From contig CADCGB010000010.1 in NCBI GenBank assembly GCA_902800815.1, positions 1-64,000 of the forward strand: a stretch of DNA of 64,000 nt. The letters run 5' to 3'. The DNA comes from Fibrobacter succinogenes. Its GTDB lineage: Bacteria; Fibrobacterota; Fibrobacteria; Fibrobacterales; Fibrobacteraceae. Position 1 is the stretch's first letter; each line of letters opens with the position of its first letter. The translations under genes were made by a program, and so were the position numbers. Shown here piece by piece: positions 52,945 to 60,777 of this stretch. The notes beneath the pieces are model-generated. The model was not told the DNA's origin. It was given only the letters and a program-made list of their open reading frames with translations, and did no database searches.

Positions 52945-54723
52945 TTACAGCGTCGTTGCTGTGCTATTGTTGCACGTTCCGTACTTTCCGATTTTGTAAA
53001 TCTTGATGGTATTCCAAGCTATGTAGTCCATCTCGTCGCATTCCATAGCCGTATCGCGACCATACTTGCAAACTGTCCCTGTCCCAGATTCGTCGTTTGT
53101 GTACTTAAAGTGAATACCCGAAGCCTCTTTCAGCGCCTCAGCCCTAGAAAGTGGGTATTCCGCATACTTGGACCGAGTCAAGGAAGAGAAAGCGACATTT
53201 AGGGTCGTTGCAGTAGTAGCCTTCGAAGCCAATTTGTACCAAGAGAGGCCGTCATCGTACGGGGACTTGACGGCAATCTCAAACTTTCCGGTGCTTTCGT
53301 AGGTCACACAAATACCTTCCCATCCGGAAATATCAACAGTAGCATCTTCTCCGCCTGGGGAGAAACTGAATCCAAAACCGACATACGGGTACGGGTCCGG
53401 AGCATAGTAATAATCTCCGCCCGAAGTTTCAAGATACCAGTTGGAGTATTTCAAGGTGATGTCGAGATTCAGGTAAGTATCCGTAAACGTCGCACTTGCA
53501 ATGGAATATCCTCCGTCAATATCGTCCGTATATTTGAACCACCATCCAGACTCATCACCCGATTCCTCGTCAAAGAAGGATGATTCGTCGTCCGTGTTGA
53601 AGAATGTCCTAACGCGCTTGCCATAGGAGGGTTCCCACATAAGCCCATCAACAAATGTCACCACGCTCTCGCCAGGGTTTGAGTTGGACGACTTGGGAAT
53701 AGAGGAGGATGTGTTTGGGGGTATAGAACTTGAAGACTTTGCATTTACTGAACTGGAAGAGGACTTGGATTCATTCTGTGCACCCTTTCCGTCTATCTTG
53801 CAAGTCCCATACTTTTTCCAAATATACTCAGCCGAATCAAAATCGTAAGGATCCTTGATATCAAGAATGCAGCCATAAACACCATAGTCACTTTCAGCAA
53901 CAAACATGGTCTTGTTTCCCGTCCCCGTCTTGAATTTCTCATTACAGGTGGGGGCATTCTTTATATTGTCGATTACAGGAAGCCAAACATAGTACGATGT
54001 CTCATACACTATGCATGCATAGTCACTATTCTCCGCCAGCACAGGAACCCTCATTCCAAGAAACTCTTCTTTACACTTGTACCCCCGTAATTCTTCCAAC
54101 GTATTTGCAACTGAAGGGGGCTGCGTCTCGGAAGACGAACTGCCCTGACTAAAAATACCCGAACTGCTGGACGACTTACCATCATCAAAATGAGTCAATT
54201 CGCTGCTTGAAGTCTTGCCTTCGTTACTCGAAGATTTGCCATCACTACTCAACGGTTTGCTTTCGTCACTTGCGGGTATGTCTTCCACGTTCATCTCATC
54301 GCAAATGGCACTCTGTTCCTCATAAATTCGGTCAAGTGTGCCTCCGACAAGTCCCACAGTCTGCGTTATCGTACATAATCCATTTTCGTAACTGGCAGAA
54401 AAGCCTTCTCCAGCCGCACTCGCGTTACATACAGACTTTGCGGTAGCGTCATCGCCCATGCCTGAGTAGTCAAAGGTCGTAACCAGGGACGTCATGTTCC
54501 CGCTGCCATCGAATACATAGACCGTTGTGGAAACGGAACCGTCAGCCGAGACTTTGACCACAACATTGTTCGCTGTCTTGGAAACGGAACACTGGTCTGC
54601 ACTAGCACCTGGTGCTGCAGTTCCGCTGGAGTCGTCGCCACAGCCAAGCAGACTTGAACCGGCAAGGCAGAAACACAAAAGCGCTATTTTCTTGCGAAGA
54701 CATGTACCACGAAAAATGGGCAT
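52945..54723 (-). CDS. Lipoprotein with Ser-rich linkers and carbohydrate-binding-like C-terminus
   Basis: 592 residues from ATG 54723, chosen because GGAGG lies five bases upstream; the ATG at 54735 overlaps that site. Lipobox SSLLGC then GDDSSGTAA. The N-terminal domain resembles the preceding paralogue at 52151. Serine-rich segments are near 155-200 and 305-345. The C-terminal about 230 residues (SGWWFKYTDDIDGGYSIASA, WEGICVTYESTGKFEIAVKS, SGIHFKYTNDESGTGTVC) look like the CBM11-type jelly roll often found in Fibrobacter proteins, an inference from strand pattern. Probably a surface carbohydrate-binding lipoprotein. Confidence 0.75.
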   Translation of the reverse strand: MPIFRGTCLRKKIALLCFCLAGSSLLGCGDDSSGTAAPGASADQCSVSKTANNVVVKVSADGSVSTTVYVFDGSGNMTSLVTTFDYSGMGDDATAKSVCNASAAGEGFSASYENGLCTITQTVGLVGGTLDRIYEEQSAICDEMNVEDIPASDESKPLSSDGKSSSNEGKTSSSELTHFDDGKSSSSSGIFSQGSSSSETQPPSVANTLEELRGYKCKEEFLGMRVPVLAENSDYACIVYETSYYVWLPVIDNIKNAPTCNEKFKTGTGNKTMFVAESDYGVYGCILDIKDPYDFDSAEYIWKKYGTCKIDGKGAQNESKSSSSSVNAKSSSSIPPNTSSSIPKSSNSNPGESVVTFVDGLMWEPSYGKRVRTFFNTDDESSFFDEESGDESGWWFKYTDDIDGGYSIASATFTDTYLNLDITLKYSNWYLETSGGDYYYAPDPYPYVGFGFSFSPGGEDATVDISGWEGICVTYESTGKFEIAVKSPYDDGLSWYKLASKATTATTLNVAFSSLTRSKYAEYPLSRAEALKEASGIHFKYTNDESGTGTVCKYGRDTAMECDEMDYIAWNTIKIYKIGKYGTCNNSTATTL

Positions 54724-55011
54724 AGGAACCTCCATACACGGTATTTTAACATAAATTTACATACTAGAAATTCAAAAGTCAAGGTGTAATGAGTGGCCAT
54801 ATGAATTTTGCTCAAAAGCAAAACTAATCTAGTGAAATTCATCACACATCGACAGTGCGTTGGGGTGTTCAAAAATGTGCGTCTCGGCATATTTATGGGC
54901 TAAACTTATAGTTTTTTGCTACTTTTAGCCCACTAATAGATTGTTTGTGGGCTAAAATTCTGATTTTTTGTTGACTTTAGCCCGGTAACAAACCGGAGTT
55001 CATCGCACTGT
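54724..55011 (+). other. Intergenic region, 288 bp, with orphan palindromes
   Basis: No gene is seen between the lipoprotein start and the truncated zinc-ribbon frame. The right part holds four alternating copies of TGGGCTAAA/TTTAGCCCA (listed separately). The left part is AT-rich without further signals. Confidence 0.6.
54896..54983 (+). promoter_or_regulatory. Orphan operator-like array (TGGGCTAAA / TTTAGCCCA)
   Basis: Direct copies at 54896-54904 and 54948-54956, inverted copies at 54924-54932 and 54976-54983 (last base differs). Both orientations recur with a 52-bp period. TTGAC at 54970-54974 lies inside the second unit. The layout is that of a two-unit operator, but the gene behind it is only a truncated zinc ribbon. 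Confidence 0.65.
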
Positions 55012-55230
55012 ATGGTCGACGGCAGCAAGAACGAGGAATACTGCATCTACTGCTACAAGGACGGCGCGTTCACCAGCGACTGCACGATGGACGAGATGAT
55101 TGAATTCTGCACCAAGTTCGTGGACGAGTTCAACAAGAACACGGGCAAGAGCCTGACTCGTGAGGAATACAAGGCGGAACTCCGCAAGTACTTCCCGATG
55201 CTCAAGCGCTGGAAATTGAGCGACGTGTAA
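55012..55230 (+). pseudogene. N-terminally truncated zinc-ribbon (zf-ribbon_2) protein
   Basis: 72 codons. The start MVDGSKNEEYCIYCYKDGAF and the end LRKYFPMLKRWK match the second part of PF12674-type proteins, which normally begin with a CxxCGMP knuckle about 20 residues earlier. Here only the CIYC knuckle remains; the frame runs back to a stop at 54961 without any CxxC. A zinc site of four cysteines therefore cannot form. Either a decayed gene or one cut by the rearrangement that left the upstream palindromes. Codons are typical of core genes. Confidence 0.65.
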
Positions 55231-55285
55231 TTGGTGTGCAGAATAGGCGATTGACGCCTTTTGCAAAAAGAAGTATTTTCAGAGC

Positions 55286-56221
55286 ATGAAGTTGCGCCTT
55301 CTTCTCGTACCCTTCCTTGCGATGCTCCTGCTGTGCTGTGCCGGCAGCGAGCCTGCTCCGGTCAAGAAAGGAGAAACTACGCAGCCGCCCCCGAAGGGCC
55401 CGCCAGATTCCGTGTTGGTTATTGCAAGTTTCGAGAACCTGTTGCACATCATCCCGAATTATTCAAGGCCCCAGTCGTCAGATAAGGACAGGTTTATCCG
55501 CGAAGCGGTCACGACCATGTGCAAGGGCGGTGACTTTATCGAGTATTCCATGGAGGGTAGCGGGTTTGGCAAGACGGAATTCTCCGTAAGGCTAGAGCGT
55601 GTTGCGCGCGATTCGACGTGGTTTGTGCAACGCACAATCGGCTATTGGAAGGATTACATGAAAATGGGTGCAGACCCCTACAATCATGCCATGCGGTGGC
55701 AAAAGATGGTGGTGGATTCCGTTGCGGATACGGCGATGTTCCTGAAAATGATTGACAAGATGGAGGCCTTCACTCCCGAGACGACGAAGGTGGAAAAAGC
55801 CAATTACGTGTTGGTGGATTCGAACATAGAACACCTGTTCTATAAGAAGGATGGAAGATGCAGGAGCGAGAGTGTCATGGGCGGCTACTTCTTTGATTCT
55901 CCGGGGATGTACGCACTTTTTAAGGAAATGACAAAGTGGACCCGCGATGACTACTTTACGCTCGAGTTTATGCCGGATAGCAACCTGGTGCGTTCGAACG
56001 TGAAACTGCCCGAGCCCGTAGAATGCGAGGTGCTTTACTCTCCGGAGCCCGGCAGGTATGAACGTGTTGAAGGACTTGATAAGCCGATTCAGTTGAAGCC
56101 CGGCGAGCAGAGAACACCATTCGATTTTTCGAAACTGATAAAGGGCAGCATGATGCTGTGTGGCGAGAATGCCGGCATGATCAGGAATCTCTGGGAACTG
56201 GATGAATTCGTGAAGGAGTAG
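55286..56221 (+). CDS. Predicted lipoprotein, unknown function
   Basis: 311 residues, signal MKLRLLLVPFLAMLLLCC with lipid-attachment Cys18 followed by AGSEPAPVKKGE. Proline-rich linker near residues 30-40, then a mixed alpha/beta domain (SVLVIASFENLLHIIPNYSR, FVQRTIGYWKDYMKMGADPY). No family recognised. TATTTT ends six bases before the ATG (CAGAGC between), so leaderless transcription is likely. It is followed after one base by the Fib_succ_major lipoprotein, indicating an operon. Confidence 0.72.
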   Translation: MKLRLLLVPFLAMLLLCCAGSEPAPVKKGETTQPPPKGPPDSVLVIASFENLLHIIPNYSRPQSSDKDRFIREAVTTMCKGGDFIEYSMEGSGFGKTEFSVRLERVARDSTWFVQRTIGYWKDYMKMGADPYNHAMRWQKMVVDSVADTAMFLKMIDKMEAFTPETTKVEKANYVLVDSNIEHLFYKKDGRCRSESVMGGYFFDSPGMYALFKEMTKWTRDDYFTLEFMPDSNLVRSNVKLPEPVECEVLYSPEPGRYERVEGLDKPIQLKPGEQRTPFDFSKLIKGSMMLCGENAGMIRNLWELDEFVKE

Positions 56222-56222
56222 C

Positions 56223-56843
56223 ATGCATCGATTTTTATTTCTGTCTTGTATTCTCGTGTCGGCGCTGTTTATCGCCTGCTCCGAGTCGTTCACCGACCCG
56301 CGCGATGGCCAGAGCTATGACATTGTGAAAATCGGGGAACGGACCTGGTTTGCGGAGAACCTGAATTTTGCAACCGAGGGGAGCGTGTGCCCCGAGGGCG
56401 ATACCCGCAAGTGTTCCGAATACGGAAGGCTTTACACCTGGGACGATGCGCGCACATCATGCCCCGAAGGCTGGAGGCTACCCGATAGTGCCGATTTCGC
56501 GGCCCTCGTAGAACAGGCGGGCAGTGCAGCAGAGGCTGGCGAAAAACTCAAGTCCACCAGCGGGTGGTTCAAGAAGGGGGGCGGTTCCGATGCATTCGGC
56601 TTTAACGCATTACCCGCAGGCTACCGCGGCGCCGTTTATGAAGGCGATGGCGGCGCGCTTGCTGGCGGTACATACGACGGTATCGGCGGCTACGCATACT
56701 TCTGGAGCGTGACTACGACGCCCGACGATCTCGCGTATTATTTGTTTCTTGATTTCAGCAGCAAGGCTACGAGCATGAATGCCTTCCCCAAGGGGGACTT
56801 CCGTTCCGTGCGCTGTATCAAGGCCGCGCAAGCCGCGCAGTAA
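56223..56843 (+). CDS. Fib_succ_major (TIGR02145) domain lipoprotein
   Basis: 206 residues, almost only one TIGR02145 domain behind a lipoprotein signal (FLSCILVSALFIAC, then SESFTD). Domain landmarks: FTDPRDGQSYDIVKIGERTW, FAENLNF, EYGRLYTWDDAR, CPEGWRLPDSADFAAL, GFNALPAGYRG, YFWSVTTT and FRSVRCIKAA. It is a short stand-alone version of the domain at the C-terminus of the 721-residue protein at 33080. It directly follows the lipoprotein at 55286. The domain is known as a Fibrobacter paralogous family; its function is not established. Confidence 0.9.
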   Translation: MHRFLFLSCILVSALFIACSESFTDPRDGQSYDIVKIGERTWFAENLNFATEGSVCPEGDTRKCSEYGRLYTWDDARTSCPEGWRLPDSADFAALVEQAGSAAEAGEKLKSTSGWFKKGGGSDAFGFNALPAGYRGAVYEGDGGALAGGTYDGIGGYAYFWSVTTTPDDLAYYLFLDFSSKATSMNAFPKGDFRSVRCIKAAQAAQ

Positions 56844-56875
56844 AAGGCCTGCGGTTGAATAAACTCCGCGAGCGC

Positions 56876-57598
56876 CTATAGCAAGTAGTCCATGCGAATA
56901 TGCCGCATGCTTTCGAACAGGTTTGCCTTCAGGGTAGAATTGCCCTTGGTGAGGCTCTTGATTTCTTCGCGTATGGTCTTGCGGTGTGATGCCTTCGAGA
57001 ACTCGCAGGTGCAGGTGAACTTGCGGATGTCCGCGTCCTCTGCATATTCGATAATCTCGCTCTCTTCGCAGTAGCAAAGCGGGCGTATAATGCTGCACGG
57101 GTACTTTTCGTAGGGTACCATCGGGGGCATGCCGCTGAATTCGCCCTTGTACAGCATGTTCATCAGGAGCGTTTCCACGATGTCGTCCATGTGGTGGCCG
57201 AGCGCAATCTTGTTGTAGCCGTTTTCGCGGGCGAACTTGATGAGCTCGGTGCGACGCTGCGTGCTGCACCAGTAGCAGTTGAGGTTGCGCCCTTCCTTGA
57301 GGCGGCCTTCTACCGCCACGTCCTTGAAGTAGAACGGTATCTGCGGGTACTGCGCTGCCATCCGTTGCAAAAATTCCCGCGGGGCCTTGTCCGCAAAGTC
57401 ACTCTGGATGTGTATCGCCCCGATTTCGCAGTTGGGCAGGAACTTTCCCATGCGGCTTGCAAGTTCCATCAGCAGCACGCTGGAATCCTTGCCCCCGCTT
57501 ACGGCAATAAGCACCTTATCGCCGTCTTCAATCAGATTGAAGTCGTGCAGCGCCTTGGTAATCTTCTTGCTGATGCGTTTGCGGATTGCGTTTGCCAT
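56876..57598 (-). CDS. ttcA: tRNA 2-thiocytidine biosynthesis protein TtcA-like
   Basis: An ATP-dependent tRNA thiolase of the TtcA/TtuA class. The PP-loop is SGGKDS (34-39), the CxxC pair is C108-C111 in CYWC, HHMDD (GHHMDDIVETLLMNML) is present, and a third cysteine region is FTCTCEF (196-198). TtcA binds an Fe-S cluster through three cysteines and makes 2-thiocytidine at tRNA position 32. At 240 residues it is shorter than E. coli TtcA (311). A TATATT box nine bases before the ATG and no ribosome-binding site suggest a very short leader. Distinction from TtuA-like enzymes is not certain. Confidence 0.82.
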   Translation of the reverse strand: MANAIRKRISKKITKALHDFNLIEDGDKVLIAVSGGKDSSVLLMELASRMGKFLPNCEIGAIHIQSDFADKAPREFLQRMAAQYPQIPFYFKDVAVEGRLKEGRNLNCYWCSTQRRTELIKFARENGYNKIALGHHMDDIVETLLMNMLYKGEFSGMPPMVPYEKYPCSIIRPLCYCEESEIIEYAEDADIRKFTCTCEFSKASHRKTIREEIKSLTKGNSTLKANLFESMRHIRMDYLL

Positions 57599-57637
57599 TT
57601 CATCTATAATATAAAATTATAGGTGGTAGGGCGCATT

Positions 57638-59008
57638 CTAGTAGAACAACTTCACGAGCAGTGTACCCACGATTGTCGAGACGACGACGCTCACGAGGCC
57701 CGGCCGCATAAAGCTGTGGTTCAGCAGGTACTTGCCGATGACGGTTGTGCCCGAGCGGTCGAAGTTCACGGTCGCAATGTCCGAGGGATAGTTCGGGATG
57801 AAGAAATACCCGTACACGCTCGGGAGTACGCCCAGGAGTACCGGGCCCGGAATGCCGAGGCTGTAGGCGAGCGGGAGCATGGCGACCACCACAGCACCTT
57901 GCGAGTTGATGAGCACGCTCACCGCGAAGAACGCGAACGCGATGGCCCACGGGTAATGCTGCACGATATCCTTGAGGCCGCCCTGCATCACGTCCAGGTA
58001 GTTCGCGAAGTAGGTATCGGCGAGCCACGCGATTCCGTAGATGGCGACAACGGCCACCATGCCGCTCTGCCACACGGCGCCTGCCACGGCCTTCTTGGGG
58101 CTTGCCTTGCAACAGATAATCATGAACGCGGCAGCGGCAATCATCACGATCTGGATGATGATGTTCATGGCGAGTGGCTTGACCTGGGCAATACCGTCGA
58201 TTACTTTACCTGTAGGGAACTTGGGGCGAATGTCGTGGCCTGCAATCTGCATGATGGAGAAGAACACGATGACGGCGAGGGCGCCGAGGAAAATGAACAC
58301 GGCGCGCTTCGCTTCCTTGGAAACTTCCTTGTCGAGCACGGAGGCGGTGCTTCCGTACATGTATTCCTTCATCTGCGGGTCCTTGAGGCGCGCCTGGAAA
58401 GCGGGGTCCTTGTCGAGGTCGAGCCCGCGCCTGTACGAAACGAGCGCTGCTGCCATGAGCCCGCAGAGGCACGCGGGGATAGTGATCGCGATGACCTGCA
58501 GGTTGTTGATGTTGAACCCGTTCGCGTTCGAGATAATCACGAACGATGCGACCGCGGCTGCAATCGGCGAGCAGGTAATGCCGACCTGCGATGCAATCGA
58601 GGCCACGCCGCAGGGGCGTTCCGGTCGGATTCCCTTCTTGAGCGAGATGTCGCAGATAATCGGCATGAGGGTGTAAACCACGTGGCCGGTACCCACGAGC
58701 ACCGTGAGGAAGAACGTGCAGAGCGGGGCCAAAATGGTGATGTGGTTCGGGTGCTTGCGCAACAGCCGCTCCGCAATCTGGATTAGCCAATCCATGCCGC
58801 CCGATGCCTGCAATATGCCCGCGCAGGTCACCGCCGCGATAATGATGTAGATAACGTCGGTAGGCGGCTTGCCCGGCTGTAGGCCGAAGCCGAGTACGAG
58901 GATGGCAAGGCCGATTCCCGAAATGGCGCCGAGGGCGAGGCTCCCGTAACGGGAACCCACGTAGAGGGCGAGGAGCACAATCAAGAGCTGGATAATCATC
59001 AATGTCAT
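57638..59008 (-). CDS. Anaerobic C4-dicarboxylate transporter (DcuA/DcuB family)
   Basis: 456 residues with about twelve hydrophobic segments. Family landmarks: GAISGIGLAILVLGFGLQPG, ASGGMDWLIQIAERLLRKHP, VLVGTGHVVYTLMPIICDIS, IRPERPCGVASIASQVGITC-type segment and FIPNYPSDIATVNFDRSGTT (the Dcu signature). It exchanges or exports succinate, fumarate and malate across the inner membrane. In a succinate-producing fermenter efflux is the likely job. TATTTT ends six bases (AAAACC) before the ATG, with no ribosome-binding site: predicted leaderless. DcuA and DcuB cannot be separated here. Confidence 0.93.
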   Translation of the reverse strand: MTLMIIQLLIVLLALYVGSRYGSLALGAISGIGLAILVLGFGLQPGKPPTDVIYIIIAAVTCAGILQASGGMDWLIQIAERLLRKHPNHITILAPLCTFFLTVLVGTGHVVYTLMPIICDISLKKGIRPERPCGVASIASQVGITCSPIAAAVASFVIISNANGFNINNLQVIAITIPACLCGLMAAALVSYRRGLDLDKDPAFQARLKDPQMKEYMYGSTASVLDKEVSKEAKRAVFIFLGALAVIVFFSIMQIAGHDIRPKFPTGKVIDGIAQVKPLAMNIIIQIVMIAAAAFMIICCKASPKKAVAGAVWQSGMVAVVAIYGIAWLADTYFANYLDVMQGGLKDIVQHYPWAIAFAFFAVSVLINSQGAVVVAMLPLAYSLGIPGPVLLGVLPSVYGYFFIPNYPSDIATVNFDRSGTTVIGKYLLNHSFMRPGLVSVVVSTIVGTLLVKLFY

Positions 59009-59014
59009 GGTTTT

Positions 59015-59020
59015 AAAATA
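59015..59020 (-). promoter_or_regulatory. TATTTT box of the dcu gene
   Basis: On the minus strand TATTTT, then AAAACC, then the ATG at 59008. Six-base spacing matches the other leaderless candidates. Confidence 0.5.
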
Positions 59021-59096
59021 ATCTTTTTTCCCGGAAAAGGGTTTGGCTTTTTTGATAATTCTCCGTAAAATTACGCCGGCAGTGAAGCCGCCGGTG

Positions 59097-59123
59097 AAAA
59101 AAAAGACCCCGCCGGGCGGAGTC
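59097..59123 (-). terminator. Rho-independent terminator after dnaN
   Basis: On the minus strand GACTCCGC pairs with GCGGGGTC (59105-59123, one U-G pair), loop of three, followed by eight T (59097-59104). Confidence 0.9.
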
Positions 59124-59162
59124 TTTTAATTTGTTTGTAACGCGTAGCTCAAAGCGCGATTA

Positions 59163-60284
59163 TTAGTCGTCGTTCAGGTGCGTCGGCATCAGGAGGAAGC
59201 TGAACCCGAGATTGTCGCCTACCGGTTCAATGATGCAGGCGCCGATGGGGTTGTTCATCTTCATGATGGTCTCTTCGCTCTTGCACATGCTGAAGATTTC
59301 GGAGAGGTAGCGGCCATCGAACCCGATGCTGAAGTTGCCTTCGCCGTTGTGCGTCACTGCGAGTGCTTCGCGGGAATCGCCTCCGACATCCGGGTCGCTT
59401 GCGCTGAGTTCCATGTTGTTGCCATCGATCTGCAGGCGCACCTTGTGGGTACGGACGTTCGCCATGGCAATCACGCTGCGCATCTTGTTCTGGAATTCGA
59501 CCGTGTTCATCTGGACGGTACGTTCGAAGTTCTGCGGAATCACCGCACGGTAGTTGGGGTACGGTCCTTCGAAGAGCTTCGAGATCACCTGGGTGGAACC
59601 GGTGTTGAAGAGGATGTGCGTTGCAGACGTACGGACCTCGACGGTTGCATCGGGCTTCACCATGTGGAGGATAAGCTGGAGGGCCTTCTTCGGGATGATA
59701 GCGCCGTTCGTGAGGTTTGCGCCTTCCTGTTCGATGGAGGCGCGGCCCAGACGGTGACCGTCGGTCGCAATCATGGAAATCACGCCGTCCTTGGCTTCAA
59801 GATAGACGCCGTTCAGGTTCAGGCGGATAGTGTCGGTCGAGCAGGCGAAGGTCGTCTTTTCGGCGAGGAAAGCGAGTTCGCTTGCGGCAAAGTTGAGGGA
59901 TTCGCCTTCGGAGACTTCGGGGAACGGCGGGAAGTCGCTCGCGTCGATACCGCTAATAGAGGCCTTGCCCTTTGCGCTCCACTGGATGGTGGCGAGGAAG
60001 TCCTGCACGTCGAAGGTGACATTCGTGATGCTCGGGTCCACGAGGCTCTTCACGAGGTCAAGCAGCTTGCGTGCGTTGATGACCACGGAACCGTCGCGTT
60101 CACCCTGAACTTCGACCTTGACCCTGATACCGAGGTTCAAGTCGGTCGCGCTCACTTCGAGGAAGTTGCCTTCCAGGCGCAGAGCGAAGTTGTTGAGAAT
60201 CTGGATAGTGGACTTGTTGGGGACGGCGTTGATGGCTGCCTGCAGTACATCCAGGAAAGCGTTCTTTTCAATCACGAACTTCAT
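59163..60284 (-). CDS. dnaN: DNA polymerase III subunit beta (sliding clamp)
   Basis: 373 residues, three clamp domains. It begins MKFVIEKNAFLDVLQAAINA, contains LSGIDASDFPPFPEVSEGE-type and MIATDGHRLGRASIE segments, and ends PVGDNLGFSFLLMPTHLND, equivalent to the usual MPMR/L tail. It encircles DNA and tethers polymerase III. Unusually dnaA and recF are not next to it in this window; instead a 50-codon membrane-protein gene lies 3 bases upstream, its end carrying AGAGG that may serve as the dnaN ribosome-binding site. Confidence 0.97.
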   Translation of the reverse strand: MKFVIEKNAFLDVLQAAINAVPNKSTIQILNNFALRLEGNFLEVSATDLNLGIRVKVEVQGERDGSVVINARKLLDLVKSLVDPSITNVTFDVQDFLATIQWSAKGKASISGIDASDFPPFPEVSEGESLNFAASELAFLAEKTTFACSTDTIRLNLNGVYLEAKDGVISMIATDGHRLGRASIEQEGANLTNGAIIPKKALQLILHMVKPDATVEVRTSATHILFNTGSTQVISKLFEGPYPNYRAVIPQNFERTVQMNTVEFQNKMRSVIAMANVRTHKVRLQIDGNNMELSASDPDVGGDSREALAVTHNGEGNFSIGFDGRYLSEIFSMCKSEETIMKMNNPIGACIIEPVGDNLGFSFLLMPTHLNDD

Positions 60285-60287
60285 TGT

Positions 60288-60440
60288 TTAGGCACCTCTC
60301 TGAATAAGCATCGTACCCACGAAGAATACGACAGCGATAGTTCCAATAGCCACGATAACCCATTTATTCAGGGTGTTCTTTTTCTTTGGCGTAAAATTTT
60401 TGACGTTCTGCTTAGCGCGTCTGCGTTCGCTTCGGCTCAT
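60288..60440 (-). CDS. 50-residue single-helix membrane protein upstream of dnaN
   Basis: A small gene: MSRSERRRAKQNVKNFTPKK, a basic cytoplasmic stretch, then one helix WVIVAIGTIAVVFFVGTMLI and a short end QRGA. GGAG is placed six bases before the ATG at 60440, and the stop is 3 bases before the dnaN ATG. The good ribosome-binding site and tight spacing to dnaN support it as a real gene. No family recognised; co-expression with the clamp may be incidental. Confidence 0.7.
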   Translation of the reverse strand: MSRSERRRAKQNVKNFTPKKKNTLNKWVIVAIGTIAVVFFVGTMLIQRGA

Positions 60441-60449
60441 GTTATGTCT

Positions 60450-60468
60450 CCATTGTTTTTTACAATGG
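60450..60468. promoter_or_regulatory. Palindrome in the divergent promoter region
   Basis: CCATTG, seven-base TTTTTTA loop, CAATGG between the divergent dnaN unit and the + strand unit at 60508. It could be a shared operator; six pairs is short, so this is tentative. Confidence 0.3.
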
Positions 60469-60507
60469 AAAAACTACTATTTTTTAAGGCCGAGCGAGGT
60501 AAGATTT

Positions 60508-60774
60508 ATGAACGGAACGGCTCTAAACAAGATAAAAAGCAAGGCGCTGGGGGTTGCCGGCACCGCACTGAGCAGGGTTGAACTGGCAACGGAAGAAAGT
60601 AGGCTCAAAACCAAGTTCCAGGCCCTCGGCCAAAAGCTCTACAAGGCGGTCCAGGGCGACCTCCTGAACACCATCAAGGACGACCCGTCCGTCGTGGAAC
60701 TCATCGGCGATATCGAGGAGACCAAACGGCGTATCGAAGACCTCGAGGCAAAGATTGCCGGAGGGGACCGCTAG
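60508..60774 (+). CDS. Small coiled-coil protein, unknown function
   Basis: 88 residues from ATG 60508 (GAGG eight bases upstream); the frame is open to 60373 but that part is antisense to the small dnaN-linked gene. It is almost wholly helical: TKFQALGQKLYKAVQGDLLN, then DIEETKRRIEDLEAKIAG, a heptad-like C-terminus. No signal peptide. It ends 3 bases before the M23-like gene, so they are likely co-transcribed, perhaps linked in envelope or division work. No family recognised. Confidence 0.72.
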   Translation: MNGTALNKIKSKALGVAGTALSRVELATEESRLKTKFQALGQKLYKAVQGDLLNTIKDDPSVVELIGDIEETKRRIEDLEAKIAGGDR

Positions 60775-60777
60775 CCC

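Noticed and set aside
59178-60581. 467-codon + strand frame across dnaN and the small gene.
   Set aside because: Antisense to dnaN, which is certain; no domain, and it runs through the divergent promoter.
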